The notes under the pieces were generated by a model, which worked only from the letters and a program-made list of their open reading frames with translations, did not search any database and was not told where the DNA came from. Made by a program: the position numbers and the translations under genes. This document shows positions 11,941-23,800 of a stretch of DNA of 64,000 nt, piece by piece (position 1 is the first letter of the stretch; each line of letters begins with the position of its first letter). Source of the stretch: Lepidostoma basale (taxonomy: Eukaryota; Arthropoda; Insecta; Trichoptera; Lepidostomatidae); assembly GCA_022606425.2 (NCBI GenBank), contig JAHDVF020000468.1:310001-374000 (forward strand), in the 5' to 3' direction.

Positions 11941-12132
11941 CTTAAAATCGTGTTTCTTTTCCTTTTTTATGCATGCCTTTTTGACAAGACAAATTCTATA
12001 TGTATATCTATGGTGTATGAATATAAACCTACCTACCTATTTTTCTGGATAACCAGTTTACTTGGATCGTATGGCATACAGAAGTTCATCTGCAATGGCT
12101 ATTCCTCTTACGTCTGGTGGAATCATTATTGA
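11941..12132 (+). CDS. Possible small secreted peptide ORF (hypothetical)
   Basis: A 63-codon frame starts with a typical signal-peptide core (MLKIVFLFLFYACLF) and continues for about 48 residues rich in aromatic residues, containing two further cysteines, to a TGA stop. The final part (QKFICNGYSSYVWWNHY) faintly recalls the second half of a Kunitz domain, but the expected cysteines are incomplete, so that is a weak guess. No neighbouring exon was identified. It may be a chance frame, a decayed gene, or one exon of a small protein. Confidence 0.25.
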   Translation, partial: LKIVFLFLFYACLFDKTNSICISMVYEYKPTYLFFWITSLLGSYGIQKFICNGYSSYVWWNHY

Positions 12133-12134
12133 AA

Positions 12135-13440
12135 ATGTGATTTGATAGTGATTTTATTTAGGACTTAGATGTGTGGCCCGGAGTGCTCCTCCAAAAGAGG
12201 GCAAGGGAGGATTTAGGGTCTATACTAAAGTCGTATTTTTTTCTCGGCGAGGGCTGCATTAATGGAATAACGTTGGAATTCTAGAGTATAATGGGATCTG
12301 CCTTAATATTTTAGAAAAAGGGGGAAGGGGAGAGGATCAGTACCTGTTATTTTTACTTAAAAAATTATTATATTAAAGTAATCAATTGAAGACAGATTTG
12401 AATTAACAATTATTTGAAAAAAATGATATTTCATTTTACGTGCGTTTTCCAAATTAAACATGTTCATAAAAAAAACACTCCAACTCTATTGTCATTTTTT
12501 TAAATTTGTATACACTATTGTGTTGATAAAAAAAATCTATTTAAATTTTTTTTTTACAAAATTTAATTTTAGTTAAAATTTTGCGGAAATGTGAAATAAT
12601 TTACCAATTGGTACGAAGAGTCATGGACGATCTCTCTCTATCGTGCTGTCCGCAAGCTTCATCCAAGGCGCAAACCACTTGCGCATATCCGCTTACGAGG
12701 TAGTTGCTCAGTTAGTGTGAATGTCTTAACGAACTACTCGAGGTAAATGTGTTTCCATGAGATTCTCACAGATGTCGCTATTATATATTTTTAAAAAAAT
12801 ATGCTGTCAAAATAAATTTTCCGTTTGCGAAATCAAATAATATCTTTTTAAATACATAATTTATAGTTAACTTCCGGACCCGACAGACGTTGTCCTGCCC
12901 GAATGTTGGCTTGCCTGCTATTCAGCTGCTGGTTCAGCAAACGTTTTTTCGATATTTGAATTTTCTATAAACTATATATTAAATCTTGGATCTTGGATAT
13001 TGTCTTTTCGGGAGTATCAGCCCAAAGGCTATTGCTCCCCCACATGTTGGAAATTTCTTTCTTGGAGATAAAGTAAGATATTTATGTGACATTTGACATT
13101 GAGTTTGACATTTCAAAAAAGTTTGTTTTGTTTTTTTATCTTAATGCGAGCTAATTAATAAGGTTGCATTTTTCTTTAATAAACATCTTGAAATAACAAT
13201 CATGTAAGATAATATTAACTTCCACACTGCACATTACATATTTGCACTATGTATGTGTTTAAATACACACCATCTATGATTTAAAACGTTATTTCAATAT
13301 GTTTTGTCGATGAATAATACATTAATTTCACACACACAATTTTTTTTATCAAAACTGGTCTCGCCATTTAGGAGGAGTTCAACAACAAAGGCCCTTGAAT
13401 TATTTAATTTTTATTTCTGCAAGCTTATTTTATATTTGAT
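12135..13440. other. Intergenic sequence, mostly unassigned
   Basis: No gene recognised. 12640-12760 and 12870-12960 are GC-richer patches of unknown identity; the latter contains GACAGACGTTGTCCTG, which looks repeat-derived. 12984-13072 is copy 2 of an interspersed repeat. Confidence 0.4.
12984..13072 (+). repeat. Interspersed repeat, copy 2
   Basis: It matches 9975-10060 at both ends (ATCTTGGATCTTGG; CCACATGTTGGAAATTTC), with diverged sequence between. Confidence 0.5.
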
Positions 13441-13449
13441 TAAGTTTAA

Positions 13450-13670
13450 TTTACTAGCTAACTAAATAACTAATTTACTATCACACCGTTTTCCCGAAGA
13501 GATAGGCAGAAAAATACCTCCTGTCATACTTATTTCGCTTCTTCAACATTCATACATCGTGTCATGCACGCACATCGATTTCTCCGACTCCTCAAGTGGC
13601 CGACATTCAATATTTGATTTATTTGACAGTGCTAAGTATCCCTCGGTCTCCCTCTTTTGAGTTTATTCTA
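13450..13670 (-). mobile_element. RTE-like LINE 3' end
   Basis: The minus-strand copy begins with degenerate CTAA tail units and runs through the family's conserved end (ATCACACCGTTTTCCCG) into the stretch encoding the basic C-terminus. Several substitutions and small gaps mark it as old. Confidence 0.7.
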
Positions 13671-13693
13671 TGTTTGATTAATTCGAATCCAGG

Positions 13694-13736
13694 TCACGTC
13701 AGGTCAGGTCAGGTCAAGTCATGTCAAGTCAAATCA
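13694..13736. repeat. Degenerate pentanucleotide tandem repeat
   Basis: Successive CAGGT/CAAGT units (GTCAGGTCAGGTCAGGTCAA) over about 40 bp. Confidence 0.7.
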
Positions 13737-13839
13737 ACTATTTGTAAAGCAACGATCCTTTCCAGAAATTTTGAAATGAATGGAAGGTTGTAATTGGCCC
13801 ATATCCCTCTACTCGGTCTTCAGTGTGTCCTTAGGTCTT

Positions 13840-14450
13840 AATTGTGTTATTATTGATGACTTCAGCCTAATTGGTAAACAAGTATTATATAAAGATTATT
13901 TACAATTTTCTTTATAATCGATAAGAGTAGAGGTTCACATTTCTTGAGGAGCCATGTTGGTAAAGGATATAAGCTATATTGCATGTTTGGGCACTTTAAT
14001 ACTGTTCTCTTTAACTCTTCGTTGCTAATTTATGTGAAGTCATATAGGGTTGTTGCGCAGAGTCAATTTTCAGATTCACATTAAGAAGGGATAAGTGTAA
14101 CTTTTTAATTTCTTCACTGAAATATTATGTGCAGTGATGGAGGTTTCCGGATAAGATTTGTTTATCTGTGTTATTTTTTAAGGATGTTTCAGAGCCAATT
14201 TTTGGGATTATTTCTGTCTGCTTTTATTTTATTTTCCGGTAGGCGATTTTGTATTATATGTCATATATTTGCTCATAACAATTTAATGACGAATGTGAAT
14301 TATTACCGAAGATAATTTTTTTTTTAATATGAGAGTTGCCATGTTAATAAATTTTAAAATAAAATCTGACTACTGAGGTATCCGAGCTTTTGATTTTGGT
14401 TTTCTTCATTTCTATAATTTAATTATTTTGTCAGGATGCTTGAAGAATTC
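13840..14450. other. AT-rich intergenic sequence
   Basis: No gene or repeat recognised. A 62-codon frame (14127-14315) is hydrophobic but has no motif and is probably chance. Confidence 0.4.
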
Positions 14451-14464
14451 GATTAGAAAAAAAA

Positions 14465-14885
14465 TCTGATATGAAGATAAGCAGCAAAGTGAGAATTTAT
14501 AAGACTTGTGTGCGACCTATCATAACATATGGGATCGAGTGCAGGGTGGACACCACAATCACAAAAACGCGCTCAGAGTGTCAGAAATGAAGACGCTCAG
14601 ATATATATCTGGCAAGACACTTCAAAAGTGGATAAGAAATACACGGATAAGGGAGATATGCAAGGTCGAGAATGTCGTTAGATGGGGAAGGCAAAGGAGA
14701 TGATACTGGTATGCACATGTGAGGAGAATGGATCCATCCAGACTTCCTTTCATTGTGTTACACGGCCAGCCCCATGGTAGACGACCCCCGGGCAGAAAAC
14801 TAAAGAAATGGTCGATCCATCTCAGTCAGGAGGCCAATTCCTCTTAAGAAACAGGCCACTAGACCTACACTAAGAATAAGAAGAA
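14465..14885 (+). mobile_element. RTE-like LINE 3' end (family of 36.5 kb)
   Basis: It reads as the reverse-transcriptase C-terminal region (KISSKVRIYKTCVRPIITYG), with frame breaks afterwards. The 3' part (GAGGAGAATGGATCCATCCA ... AAACAGGCCACTAG) is the same family as 36490-36720. Confidence 0.7.
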
Positions 14886-14889
14886 CAAT

Positions 14890-15540
14890 TATTTTGTAAA
14901 ATAAGTTTCTACCTTTATTTATTAAATGCAATATACAAATCATATCATTCAAAATTTGAGGCCACATTTTGAGAACGCGTAAGGCGAAACAGTAAACGTA
15001 AAATCTCATATAAAAAATCCGATACAACTACATATTAGGATATAGCGTATTACAACATTACCAAGGCATCAACGAATAATTGTTTTTAATATGTGACATC
15101 GTCTCTGTGCCCCAGAAAGATACTTTATGTGTAACTTATCAGTAGAAGTGTGTAGTTTTCGATCAAATCGATTAAGGTACGTATTGGACCCCCAGTTTGT
15201 AAACATGGCAGAAGGTATCGGGATTCCATAGTATGTAGATACTCGTGGAGGGGATAGCTAGTTACCCGGGTAGCGTCCATGCCAACGGCGGCCACAACAA
15301 ACCCCAAAGATACCACCCTCACGCTCGGTGCGAACTGGTGAATCAATTCTGCGAAAATTTAACTCATTGATATTTTTAGATTTTTTTTAAACTGGTGATT
15401 ATCACGCCTTAACCTCCCGTGAGGTTTTTTAAATTCATTCATCATTATTTAAAAATAATACAAATCCTTATGTACATTAAACCGTTTTATTTCCATGTGG
15501 AATTTTTTTTTCCAAAAACAAAAAATATTTTTAACTGTTA
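14890..15540. other. Intergenic sequence, unassigned
   Basis: No supported gene. 15125-15350 is GC-richer and has a 73-codon minus-strand frame with no recognisable motif. Confidence 0.4.
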
Positions 15541-15544
15541 AATT

Positions 15545-15715
15545 AAATAACTTTGTTTTATTTATCACAATTGTATTTTATTTTAAGCGACAGCTGTTTC
15601 GTCAACCTATGTTGACATCATCAGGTGTCGCGTAAAAAAAAGTACATTTGTGATTCATAAAACAAAGTTATTTAATTTAAGAGTTTAAAATGTTAAGGTA
15701 TCATAGCGTTTCTAC
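15545..15715. mobile_element. Foldback element with hammerhead-like motif (Penelope-like?)
   Basis: The left arm (TTAAATTAAATAACTTTGTT) is repeated in inverted form on the right (AACAAAGTTATTTAATTTAA). A minus-strand hammerhead-like core lies between them (15589-15624). The same arm and core recur at 43.6 and 44.2 kb. No coding region is present. Confidence 0.6.
15589..15624 (-). ncRNA. Hammerhead-ribozyme-like motif H1
   Basis: On the minus strand: CTGATGA, a spacer T, stem II GTCAAC/GTTGAC (6 perfect pairs, 4 nt loop), GAAAC, AGCT, then GTC. CUGANGA, GAAA and the NUH cleavage triplet (GUC) are the hammerhead signature; the near-absent stem III is typical of the minimal type known from Penelope-like elements. 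A plausible stem I is TTTTACGC on the 5' side against GCTTAAAA on the 3' side. Confidence 0.6.
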
Positions 15716-15724
15716 TATTTAAAA

Positions 15725-15993
15725 TTATTTAAAACATATTTAATTAATACGAATGAAAACGTTAGTATAGACTAGACTATTTAAAACATATTTAATTAAT
15801 ACGAATGAAAACGTTAGTTTTCTAGATTTTTTCTTATTATTTATGGGATTTCGCCCTTCTAACTTCTAAGGCATTATAAAACATTTAATAATGCCTTAGT
15901 CATTCCCAATACCAAAAAACTTCTAGAAAACTGACATTTTCATTCGTATTAATTGTTTAATATGGAGGTTTACTTCGTTGTTCAAGAAACAAT
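15725..15993. mobile_element. Foldback MITE family M, nearly complete
   Basis: The left arm (AATTAATACGAATGAAAACG, then TTTTCTAGA) is mirrored on the right (TTCTAGAAAACTGAC, CATTTTCATTCGTATTAATT) and ends in TTGTTCAAGAAACAATAAA. The outer left arm is duplicated in tandem over about 50 bp. There is no coding sequence. Confidence 0.7.
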
Positions 15994-16214
15994 AAATAAA
16001 AAATATTTACGAGTATATAAAAACTTCATATGATAGGATAATTTCATATGTAAGGACCTAATATTAATAATAACTTATTTGATGTAATGTTTTATGTGTG
16101 ATAAAGTGTGTATTTTTTTAGTAAATCATTGAATAAATTGTGATCGAAGTTTTATTCTGAAAAGTTTCGATATAGGTATGCATATATTATTAATATTATT
16201 TATTATTATAAGTA

Positions 16215-16492
16215 TATTTTTGAAGAAAGAATGGTAAAAAAATTATATGTTAATGATGTAAATGGAACCAGAAACAGAGGAAGACCGAGGAAAACGTGGC
16301 AGATCAAATAAATCAAATATTGAATGTCGGCCATGTGAGGAGTCAGAGAAATCGACGCGCGTACATGACACGATGTATGTATGTATGTTGAGGAAGCGAG
16401 AGAAATATGTCAGGAAAGAAAAGTGTGGCAGTTCATTCTTTCTGCCTACCCCTTCGGGAAGACGGCGTGATGGTTAGTTAGTTAGTTATATT
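16215..16492 (+). mobile_element. RTE-like LINE 3' end with (GTTA)n tail
   Basis: It contains the basic C-terminal stretch (GTAAATGGAACCAGAAACAG ... AGGAAGACCGAGGAAAACG), the conserved terminal segment CCTTCGGGAAGACGGCGTGA and GTTAGTTAGTTA. It is 5'-truncated and frameshifted. Confidence 0.75.
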
Positions 16493-16569
16493 TTTGTATA
16501 TCATACAAAAAGTTTTTTTGAACCCAATCACTGTATACAATTTGTTTTAATTCTTTCGACCTGTGATAG

Positions 16570-16715
16570 GTAGCTAATCTATCGCCATTTTATTGTCCCA
16601 TTAATTCTTAACCAGGCCAAAGACAGTGTGACAATTATTCTGCCATCGCCGGGACCCGCGACCTTCGGTGTGGCAATCATATTTTTTGCTACTCTGCCAG
16701 ATTATATTTCATCGT
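16570..16715 (-). repeat. tRNA-derived SINE, head fragment
   Basis: The reverse strand matches the head of the SINE at 22312: CCGAAGGTCGCGGGTCCC, GGCGATGGCAG, then TTGTCACACTGTCTTTGG. It is truncated at both ends and diverged. Confidence 0.6.
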
Positions 16716-16719
16716 TGTT

Positions 16720-17814
16720 TCTGGCTATTTTAATTCAATATAATATACAATATATTCATTCACTAAATCATAATTGTTGTTTCTAATGCATTTTAGTTCT
16801 AATATTGTGAATTCTAAACAAGCAGAATAAACAAATTTGTTCATACATTTATTATGTTAAATATTTACGTATTTTCTAGAAAATGTATAAAAAATAAACA
16901 TGTTTCTTGAAATCCCTTCTTTTCAAACCATAAAAGTCTTTATATTTCATGAATACGAATAGTCTCCTTTTAATTAGGCACCAACAAAATTAGTGGGTTA
17001 AGTTTTACACCAAAATACTTTTAACTTAATCAAAATAACAATACCATAATAATCGTATATTATTTTATAGTTCACTACACAAAACTCTTAGATTGAGTGA
17101 CGCTTTTAAGAATTTTAAAACCATTTACGTTTTTTTACAAGGTTTCACCATCACTTTTTTTATTTTTACGCCACACGTAAATCTCAGAACAGCCGCGACC
17201 TGCCCATTATGTAGGTTAAGTATTGGGTAAGGGTGGTAAGAACATCCCCCGTCTCGGGTACTCCCAGTCCAACCTCAACCACATTGGTTACAGCGACGCT
17301 GCTTCAGTACGACGCCAACTACGAAAACCGACGCCTGGATGCGTAGCTCGGACGCCTGAACTCCTGAAAGCTACCTTAATATAACAACAAGAGTACCTTA
17401 AAATTATTTATTACAAAATTATACAACTTTTTACTTAACATTAATAATGTATACTACATTAAAATATTATCTCGACATTTAAGTAGTTTTACTAAACTAA
17501 GAAATAAAAATACAATTAAGATATATTTACTGTCGATTGTATAATTTATTGTATTAGCAATTCGTTAAATTGATTATTATTTCGAAATAACGTTCAACTG
17601 TTTTATTAACGGCAATAAAATTTCAATAATACTCGTTTAAGGTACACTTGTTAAATATTAAAATTTATTGGTTATTAATATGCTTTAATTTTAATATGTT
17701 AACAGTTTACAGATATTTATAATTTGAAGTGAAGTAGTGCAATTAACAAATCTGTGTAGTCTTCAATTTTATAAGTTTCTTGAGGTAGAAGTGATATAAA
17801 GTTTTCGTATAAAA
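16720..17814. other. Upstream region of the tetraspanin gene
   Basis: AT-rich except for a GC-richer unassigned patch at 17160-17380. A possible 3' splice site (TTAATATGTTAACAG, ending near 17706) would allow an untranslated first exon farther upstream. No TATA box or initiator stands out. Confidence 0.35.
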
Positions 17815-17877
17815 ATGGAGTCCTGTGGAATGAGTGTTATTAAATATCTCCTCTTCGTATTCAATGCAATATTTGCT
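17815..17877 (+). CDS. Tetraspanin exon 1
   Basis: It encodes residues 1-21 (start MESCGMSVIKYLLFVFNAIF), the cytoplasmic N-terminus with a cysteine and the first half of TM1. It ends at a consensus donor GTAAGT. This ATG is the only one that gives the canonical short N-terminus. Confidence 0.9.
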
Positions 17878-20800
17878 GTAAGTACATATAACATATTTTG
17901 CATTATAACTCTGAATCTATTATATAGTCATATGTAAATTCTCATCCGAAAGATCTAAGATAAAATAATTTTACTTTTTTTTTTAAATATTAACTATTTA
18001 TGAAAACGAAACCTTCGTTATAAATTACAAATAACATAAATGACTTTGTGTTGTAAATTCTTTTTACTTTTTTGTAACGAAATAAATTTGGTCGTATAAT
18101 ATAATCTATTCATTATACCATTAACTTTTAAAACTTAAAATTCAACAGGTTTCGCATTTAACGCACAGATGCGGGTTAATACAAATATATATTAATTATC
18201 TTAAAAGATTTTATTTTCTTTCATCCACTGTTAGACTTTATCAGTATCTCATCATCATTACTTTTTAGTTATCAGCTGTCTTTCATCCACTGCTAAACAA
18301 AGGCGTTTCTCATAGCATGCCCGAGCATCCTATCCATCGCCACTCTCATCCATCCACGTCCAGCAATTCTTCCAAAGGCTTTCACTACCTTGATAATATT
18401 TTATGTTACTCAACCGTGTCAAAATTATCATAAAGAGTTAAATATGGATTATTTGCAAAATTTATTATCTTTGTCAAACATTATTATTAATTAGAATGAC
18501 TTATTATAGCATGATATTAAGGATAATTATTATAATCATTTGGTAATATTCTAAAAATATGTTTTAATTTAATCAACAGATCCTGGGCGTTCTGATCATC
18601 GCCGCGGCTTCTTATGACATAAGTTTAGTAAAGGAGTACAACAGCATGGGAGATGCGAATGGGATTGAAACGGATATTCTTCTCATTGTCATCGGAATCC
18701 TTATCTTGATCATAGCGGTCTTCGGATGCTTTGGCGCAATCAAGGAGAGTCCGAAGCTTCTTTACTTGGTAAGAATATTAATAAGAATATTCAAAATACG
18801 GCGATATTTGTAAATATTTTGTCTATCAAGACTCGAGATTTAAAAAAAAGCCTTTTTATGCATGCACCCAATTTATTTTAAAGTTATGCAATTTTTCGAA
18901 TTGCTTATGTTTTTGTTCATTTTGCCCATATCGAAGAATGAAGCTTTTGGAAGTGAGGAAGCTTATAGAAGTTTAACAAAACTTTTGATAGAAGATTACC
19001 CACTATATATAATTTTAGTTGAAGATCCCCATTATTTACAATATAGATTAGAGAATTATAATAGTTTTGAATTTAACATTGTAAACAAATTATTTAAAAA
19101 AAAATATTATATATAAATCACAAGAGAAAAAAAAATATCTAATTTTATTTATAATATAATTTAAATTAATTTTTTTTTTGTTTTTATCCTCTGAAATTAT
19201 CTAGAACTCTCCTCAAGCCGTCTTATAAGGCATTTCTTTAAAATATTATGTTAGCTCTATGTTATTGCAATATTTTCTTCTGGATAGTAGTTTTACCCAA
19301 TGGTAGTTTGATAGTTAAACCATAAAAATATACATTATTTTCATTGATCAGGAAATAGTGTATTTCATTAATTACAGAAAGAACCTTAAAAACCTGTTTA
19401 TCTCTTACTACGATCAATTTGACTTATACCATTAAATATTTTTTAATCTTTTTAATTCACTAATTTAAATATAATTAACATTCCGTGATTGTGATTGATT
19501 ACAAAGTGCTATTCGTATGTATATATTTTTTAATATATAAAATTTTAAAATGTCTAACCGTAAAGTGAGTGCATCAAATGAAATTTATAAAGAGTACAAA
19601 ACGTATTGCTTAGAAAATATATAAACGTTTAATGTTGAATAATACCTGAACATAAATTATTACTTTTGAATATGTTTGTTATGTAAATTTCTTTACGTTA
19701 CAAATGCTTTGCTTGTGTAATAAAAATAAAGAACTGAAATACAAACCGTTATTCGCACCCCATCGGTTGACCATATCGAATATCCCACTCCAGATTTACG
19801 TTGAAATATTTTGTTTCTCGACCAATCCCACGGCCATAATGAATGTTATATTTCGAGGCCCTTTATCACAATCACGGCCGCGGGGCTGTGACATATCACG
19901 CGAGCTGGATGTTTATCTCGAAAATATTGCGGTGGTGGTCACATTGCTGAACTGGCGCGTTTCTGACATAAAACTAAAATATTTAAGTGCGCTGACCGTT
20001 CGCAATTTGGTAATGATTGCGAATAGCCCTCATTGTGAATAAATTTTGGGTTTGTGACTTATAAAATACACAAAGAAAAACAAATGAGAGCTTAAACTTT
20101 ATTCAACTGTAAATATGGTTCTCAAAATTAACAAGGCTAAGACTGTCGGCTTTCGATTGTCAACGAATGACTACAAGGCAATGTTATCTTCCATGGTGTC
20201 CCCCTCGTGACTACAGTTAGCTTCTGTTACATTCGTAATATGAGAGGGGGCTTCGCAATATTTCATTGTGCATGGCGTTACAATATAATTTCTGAAAAGC
20301 TCAGATGCAATTTTCAGCAGTAGCGTTATAAGCTTGCTACTGTATGCAAGCTAGACTTGGAAATTTACAACGGACGTAATTAGAAAACTTCAGGTGTTTA
20401 TATCAAGTGTATACGCTATGTATCTGAGATGTTCTGCCCCAAAACAGTGTCTAACGCTGTTCTCTGAGTCATCGCAGACGCATGGCCAATCAGTCGTTAG
20501 AAACAAATAGCTATAGATCTGTCACACCCTAAAACAGAATTTTGCCTGATTCTTAGAGGGTGCACTGGACTGGTCCCCTGGCGGCGAATAGATGAAGCGA
20601 GGCATACCAAGAGTCGCTTGAGGAAGAACTTTGCAAGACTATTCAATTTGGGGTTGTGACAGGACATGATAAGAGGAAGTAGGTGTTAAAATTGCAGAAT
20701 TTCACAACAATTAAAATGCCGCTTACTTCGCTTGTATGAATTTATTTATTATATTTTGACTTGACTTAAATGTAGTTTATCATCAAATTCGGTAAGAAAT

Positions 20801-23800
20801 TAAGAATAAATAATAACTAATTTCCTTGAAATTGTAAATTGTATAAATAGCACTAAATACACACAAAAATATGAGGATGATTCAGTGATTTTCATATTTT
20901 ATTTAGATAAATATATAAAATTTAAGAGAAATGGATCGACATTCGTAAAATTAAATGTTGACATACTTACTTGTGGTAGTTGGTAAACTAAGACATTAAA
21001 AACATCAATCTACTGTACACTATTCTCTAAAGTAAACTCTTTCTATTACCTTAATTAGTCTATTATTAGTCTTCGTAATTTTAAGTGATTAGTCATAATA
21101 TTTTATCTATATATAAATAGTCTTTCTTAGGTAGACGATACCTGATACCCGAAGATGGAGATCATCTCCGAAACATTGTCGTGTTTTAACATTTTTATTG
21201 TTATTGTTAGATATTTAAACAATTAAGGTGAAATATACACGGTGTTGTTTTTCATACTCCAAAGTTTTTACAATGGAATTCCACAGTGTTAACGCCTTAA
21301 CTTTCAATCAAATACACGTTCATTTATTTTAAGTTTCCTTTCTAAAAATGAAATCATTATCCCACAATTCTAACGACTTGTTTCATCCACTTTAAGAAAA
21401 TTAATGTTTTATCGCATATTAGTATCGATTATACTATTTTAAGCGTTCTAGAAAATGCTTTTCAACTAAATAATATAGAGTTTTACCTAAGTAATTACGC
21501 AAGCCACAACTAACCGCCATGTGTAAGCGAGTATTCCAAGAAATTTATAAGTTCCAAACAACACATAATAAAATATTACATATAATTATTTGAAATGTCC
21601 ATTGGAATAAACTATATATTTTCTAGCTACATCTTTCAAAAAAATAAATGTCAGACGTGGTGGTCGTAAGAAGTACGGAATGGGGAATGTTGTATTACAT
21701 AAAGCGATCGCTTTACCCAACCAATGACAGGTCAAAAGTCCTGTAAGCGCCTCGACCACCATATTCTGTTCCCAGAAAACAATTAACATCTTCGTTTCTA
21801 TTGAAATACAATAAATCATTAAAAATGATTAACCCGCAATGGGTTAAATCCAGTATTTGTCTACAAGTATTTGTATACATTCAAAATGTTATATATTTAA
21901 AGACTGGACATTACAAAAGTGTATAAAAAGTCAAAAATGAGTTTTTGATGCCAATTGGTCTTAAACATAAATGCCAATAACTGTGCAAAAGTGCGTATTG
22001 ATTGAATAATATAGTGTAGTTCAAACGTCACCCTAAATGATGCCACCCGTGCTACATGATATATTTTGAAACATAAAACGATGACAAGAAAATAGTTTTT
22101 TTTTGTAAATGAATTGTAACAATATAGTATCCAATATTTTATATTAAGCAAAAACAGATCAAATGAATGTAGAAGAACAGCCATAATAGATGAACCTCTG
22201 TAAATCAGATGATCCAAGTCCGAGTCTGAGGATGTTACAATGTTATATAATCAAAGCCTTCTGTATGATCCTCGAGTCAAAACCCATATAACCTTTGTCG
22301 ACCTCCAATCATGACGACCTTCGTGGTCGAGTGGTGAGGGCCTTGACTGCCACTCCAAAGGTCCCAGGTTCGATCCCTGGCGATGGCAGCGTGATTGTCA
22401 CACTGTCTTTGGTCTGGTGTAGAATTCACGTGACTGGCTCCTGATCCAGGGGACATGGGTTCAAGCCTGGACAACCACCAGATTCCTTCTTCATAATAAT
22501 GAGCTATTTTCTGCTCATATTGAAGATTGTAAAATAAAATTCTAATATCATTGATGTAAATCTTTGATATTAGTCTTTAAAAAAAAAAAAAATAGATTAG
22601 TTACCTCTCACATGTCACGAGAATCAATATGATAGTTATACTCTTTACATCGATTTGGTTCGCGCTGTAATGATGTAAAGAGTGATTCAACAAAATAATA
22701 ATAATATACGGTGTTAGATTGCTTATTAGTTTTCTTACAGTAGATAGTAAAATCTAATATATTGCTTTAAGTAATATCACATCATTTCAAGATAAGTATG
22801 ACGTAAATCGAATACTTGAATTTGAAATAATATTCTTATCCATTTAAACACACGTTATCTTCTTTTTTCTTAGTTCGCCGGTTGCCTCATCCTCATCATC
22901 ATCGTGGAGCTGTCAGTAGGTATTGCCGCGGCTGTTTTAAGACCTCAGATGGAGACATCAGTCAAGAAACATCTCAGGGAATCCTTCATTAAGAACAAGG
23001 CAGATTCCGGACACAAGATCTTCTGGGATAAACTGCAGAAAAATGTACGTAAATATAATTTTTTTTTTATCTACTGTGCTTGTATAAATTCGAAGCCTCT
23101 AAAAACTCCTATACAAACATATTAAGCATAAATACTATTGTGCTACCGTTTTCTGGAAATGTAGTGAAACTCACTCACTGAAATAAGTTCACTTTTTAAA
23201 TATTTTTTTTACTACATTCTTTAGATGATAAAGGATTAGGGCTTCAATAAAATTTCGTACAGAAACTCTAATTTCAATTATTGATTCGGCTTTCACTATA
23301 TACTTCTGGTCCCAACCCTCATGTATTGAAACGAGCAGAACTGGCGGAAGAAGGATGAGAGCAGAATAAATGTGGTGGAGATGAGGTCCCTAAGACGTAT
23401 GTGTGGTAAAAGGACGTACTTGTAAGACAGAATTTCAAATGCTAATATAATAGAGGAATGTAGAGCGGAAGAAGGTATTATTATGAACAAAATTATGAAA
23501 AGATCGCTTCGTTGGTTCAGACATATGGAGCGCATGTATGGAGAAAGAATGCTTAAGATAGTATACTTTAACGATGTAAATGGAATACGGAGTCGAGGTA
23601 GACCGAAGAAATCATGGCATGACCAAATTAATCAAATTTTAAAGATTGGTCATGTTAGAAGTCTGAAGAATCGACGTGCGTGTATGTTTCGTTGTATGAA
23701 TGTGGAGGAAACTAGAGAGGTGTGTCAGGATAGAGTTGTAGGCGGTCCATTCTCTTTTCCTACCCCTGCGGCGAAACGGCAAGAAGGTTTGATTGCTGTT

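Larger units (their letters stand above)
18769..22311. other. Tetraspanin intron 2, first 3.5 kb
   Basis: AT-rich, with a few notable items listed separately: a small secreted-type frame at 18886, a GC-richer island at 19735-20045 and a hammerhead-bearing foldback at 21.1-21.3 kb. 20100-20720 has moderate GC and no identity I can name. Confidence 0.5.
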
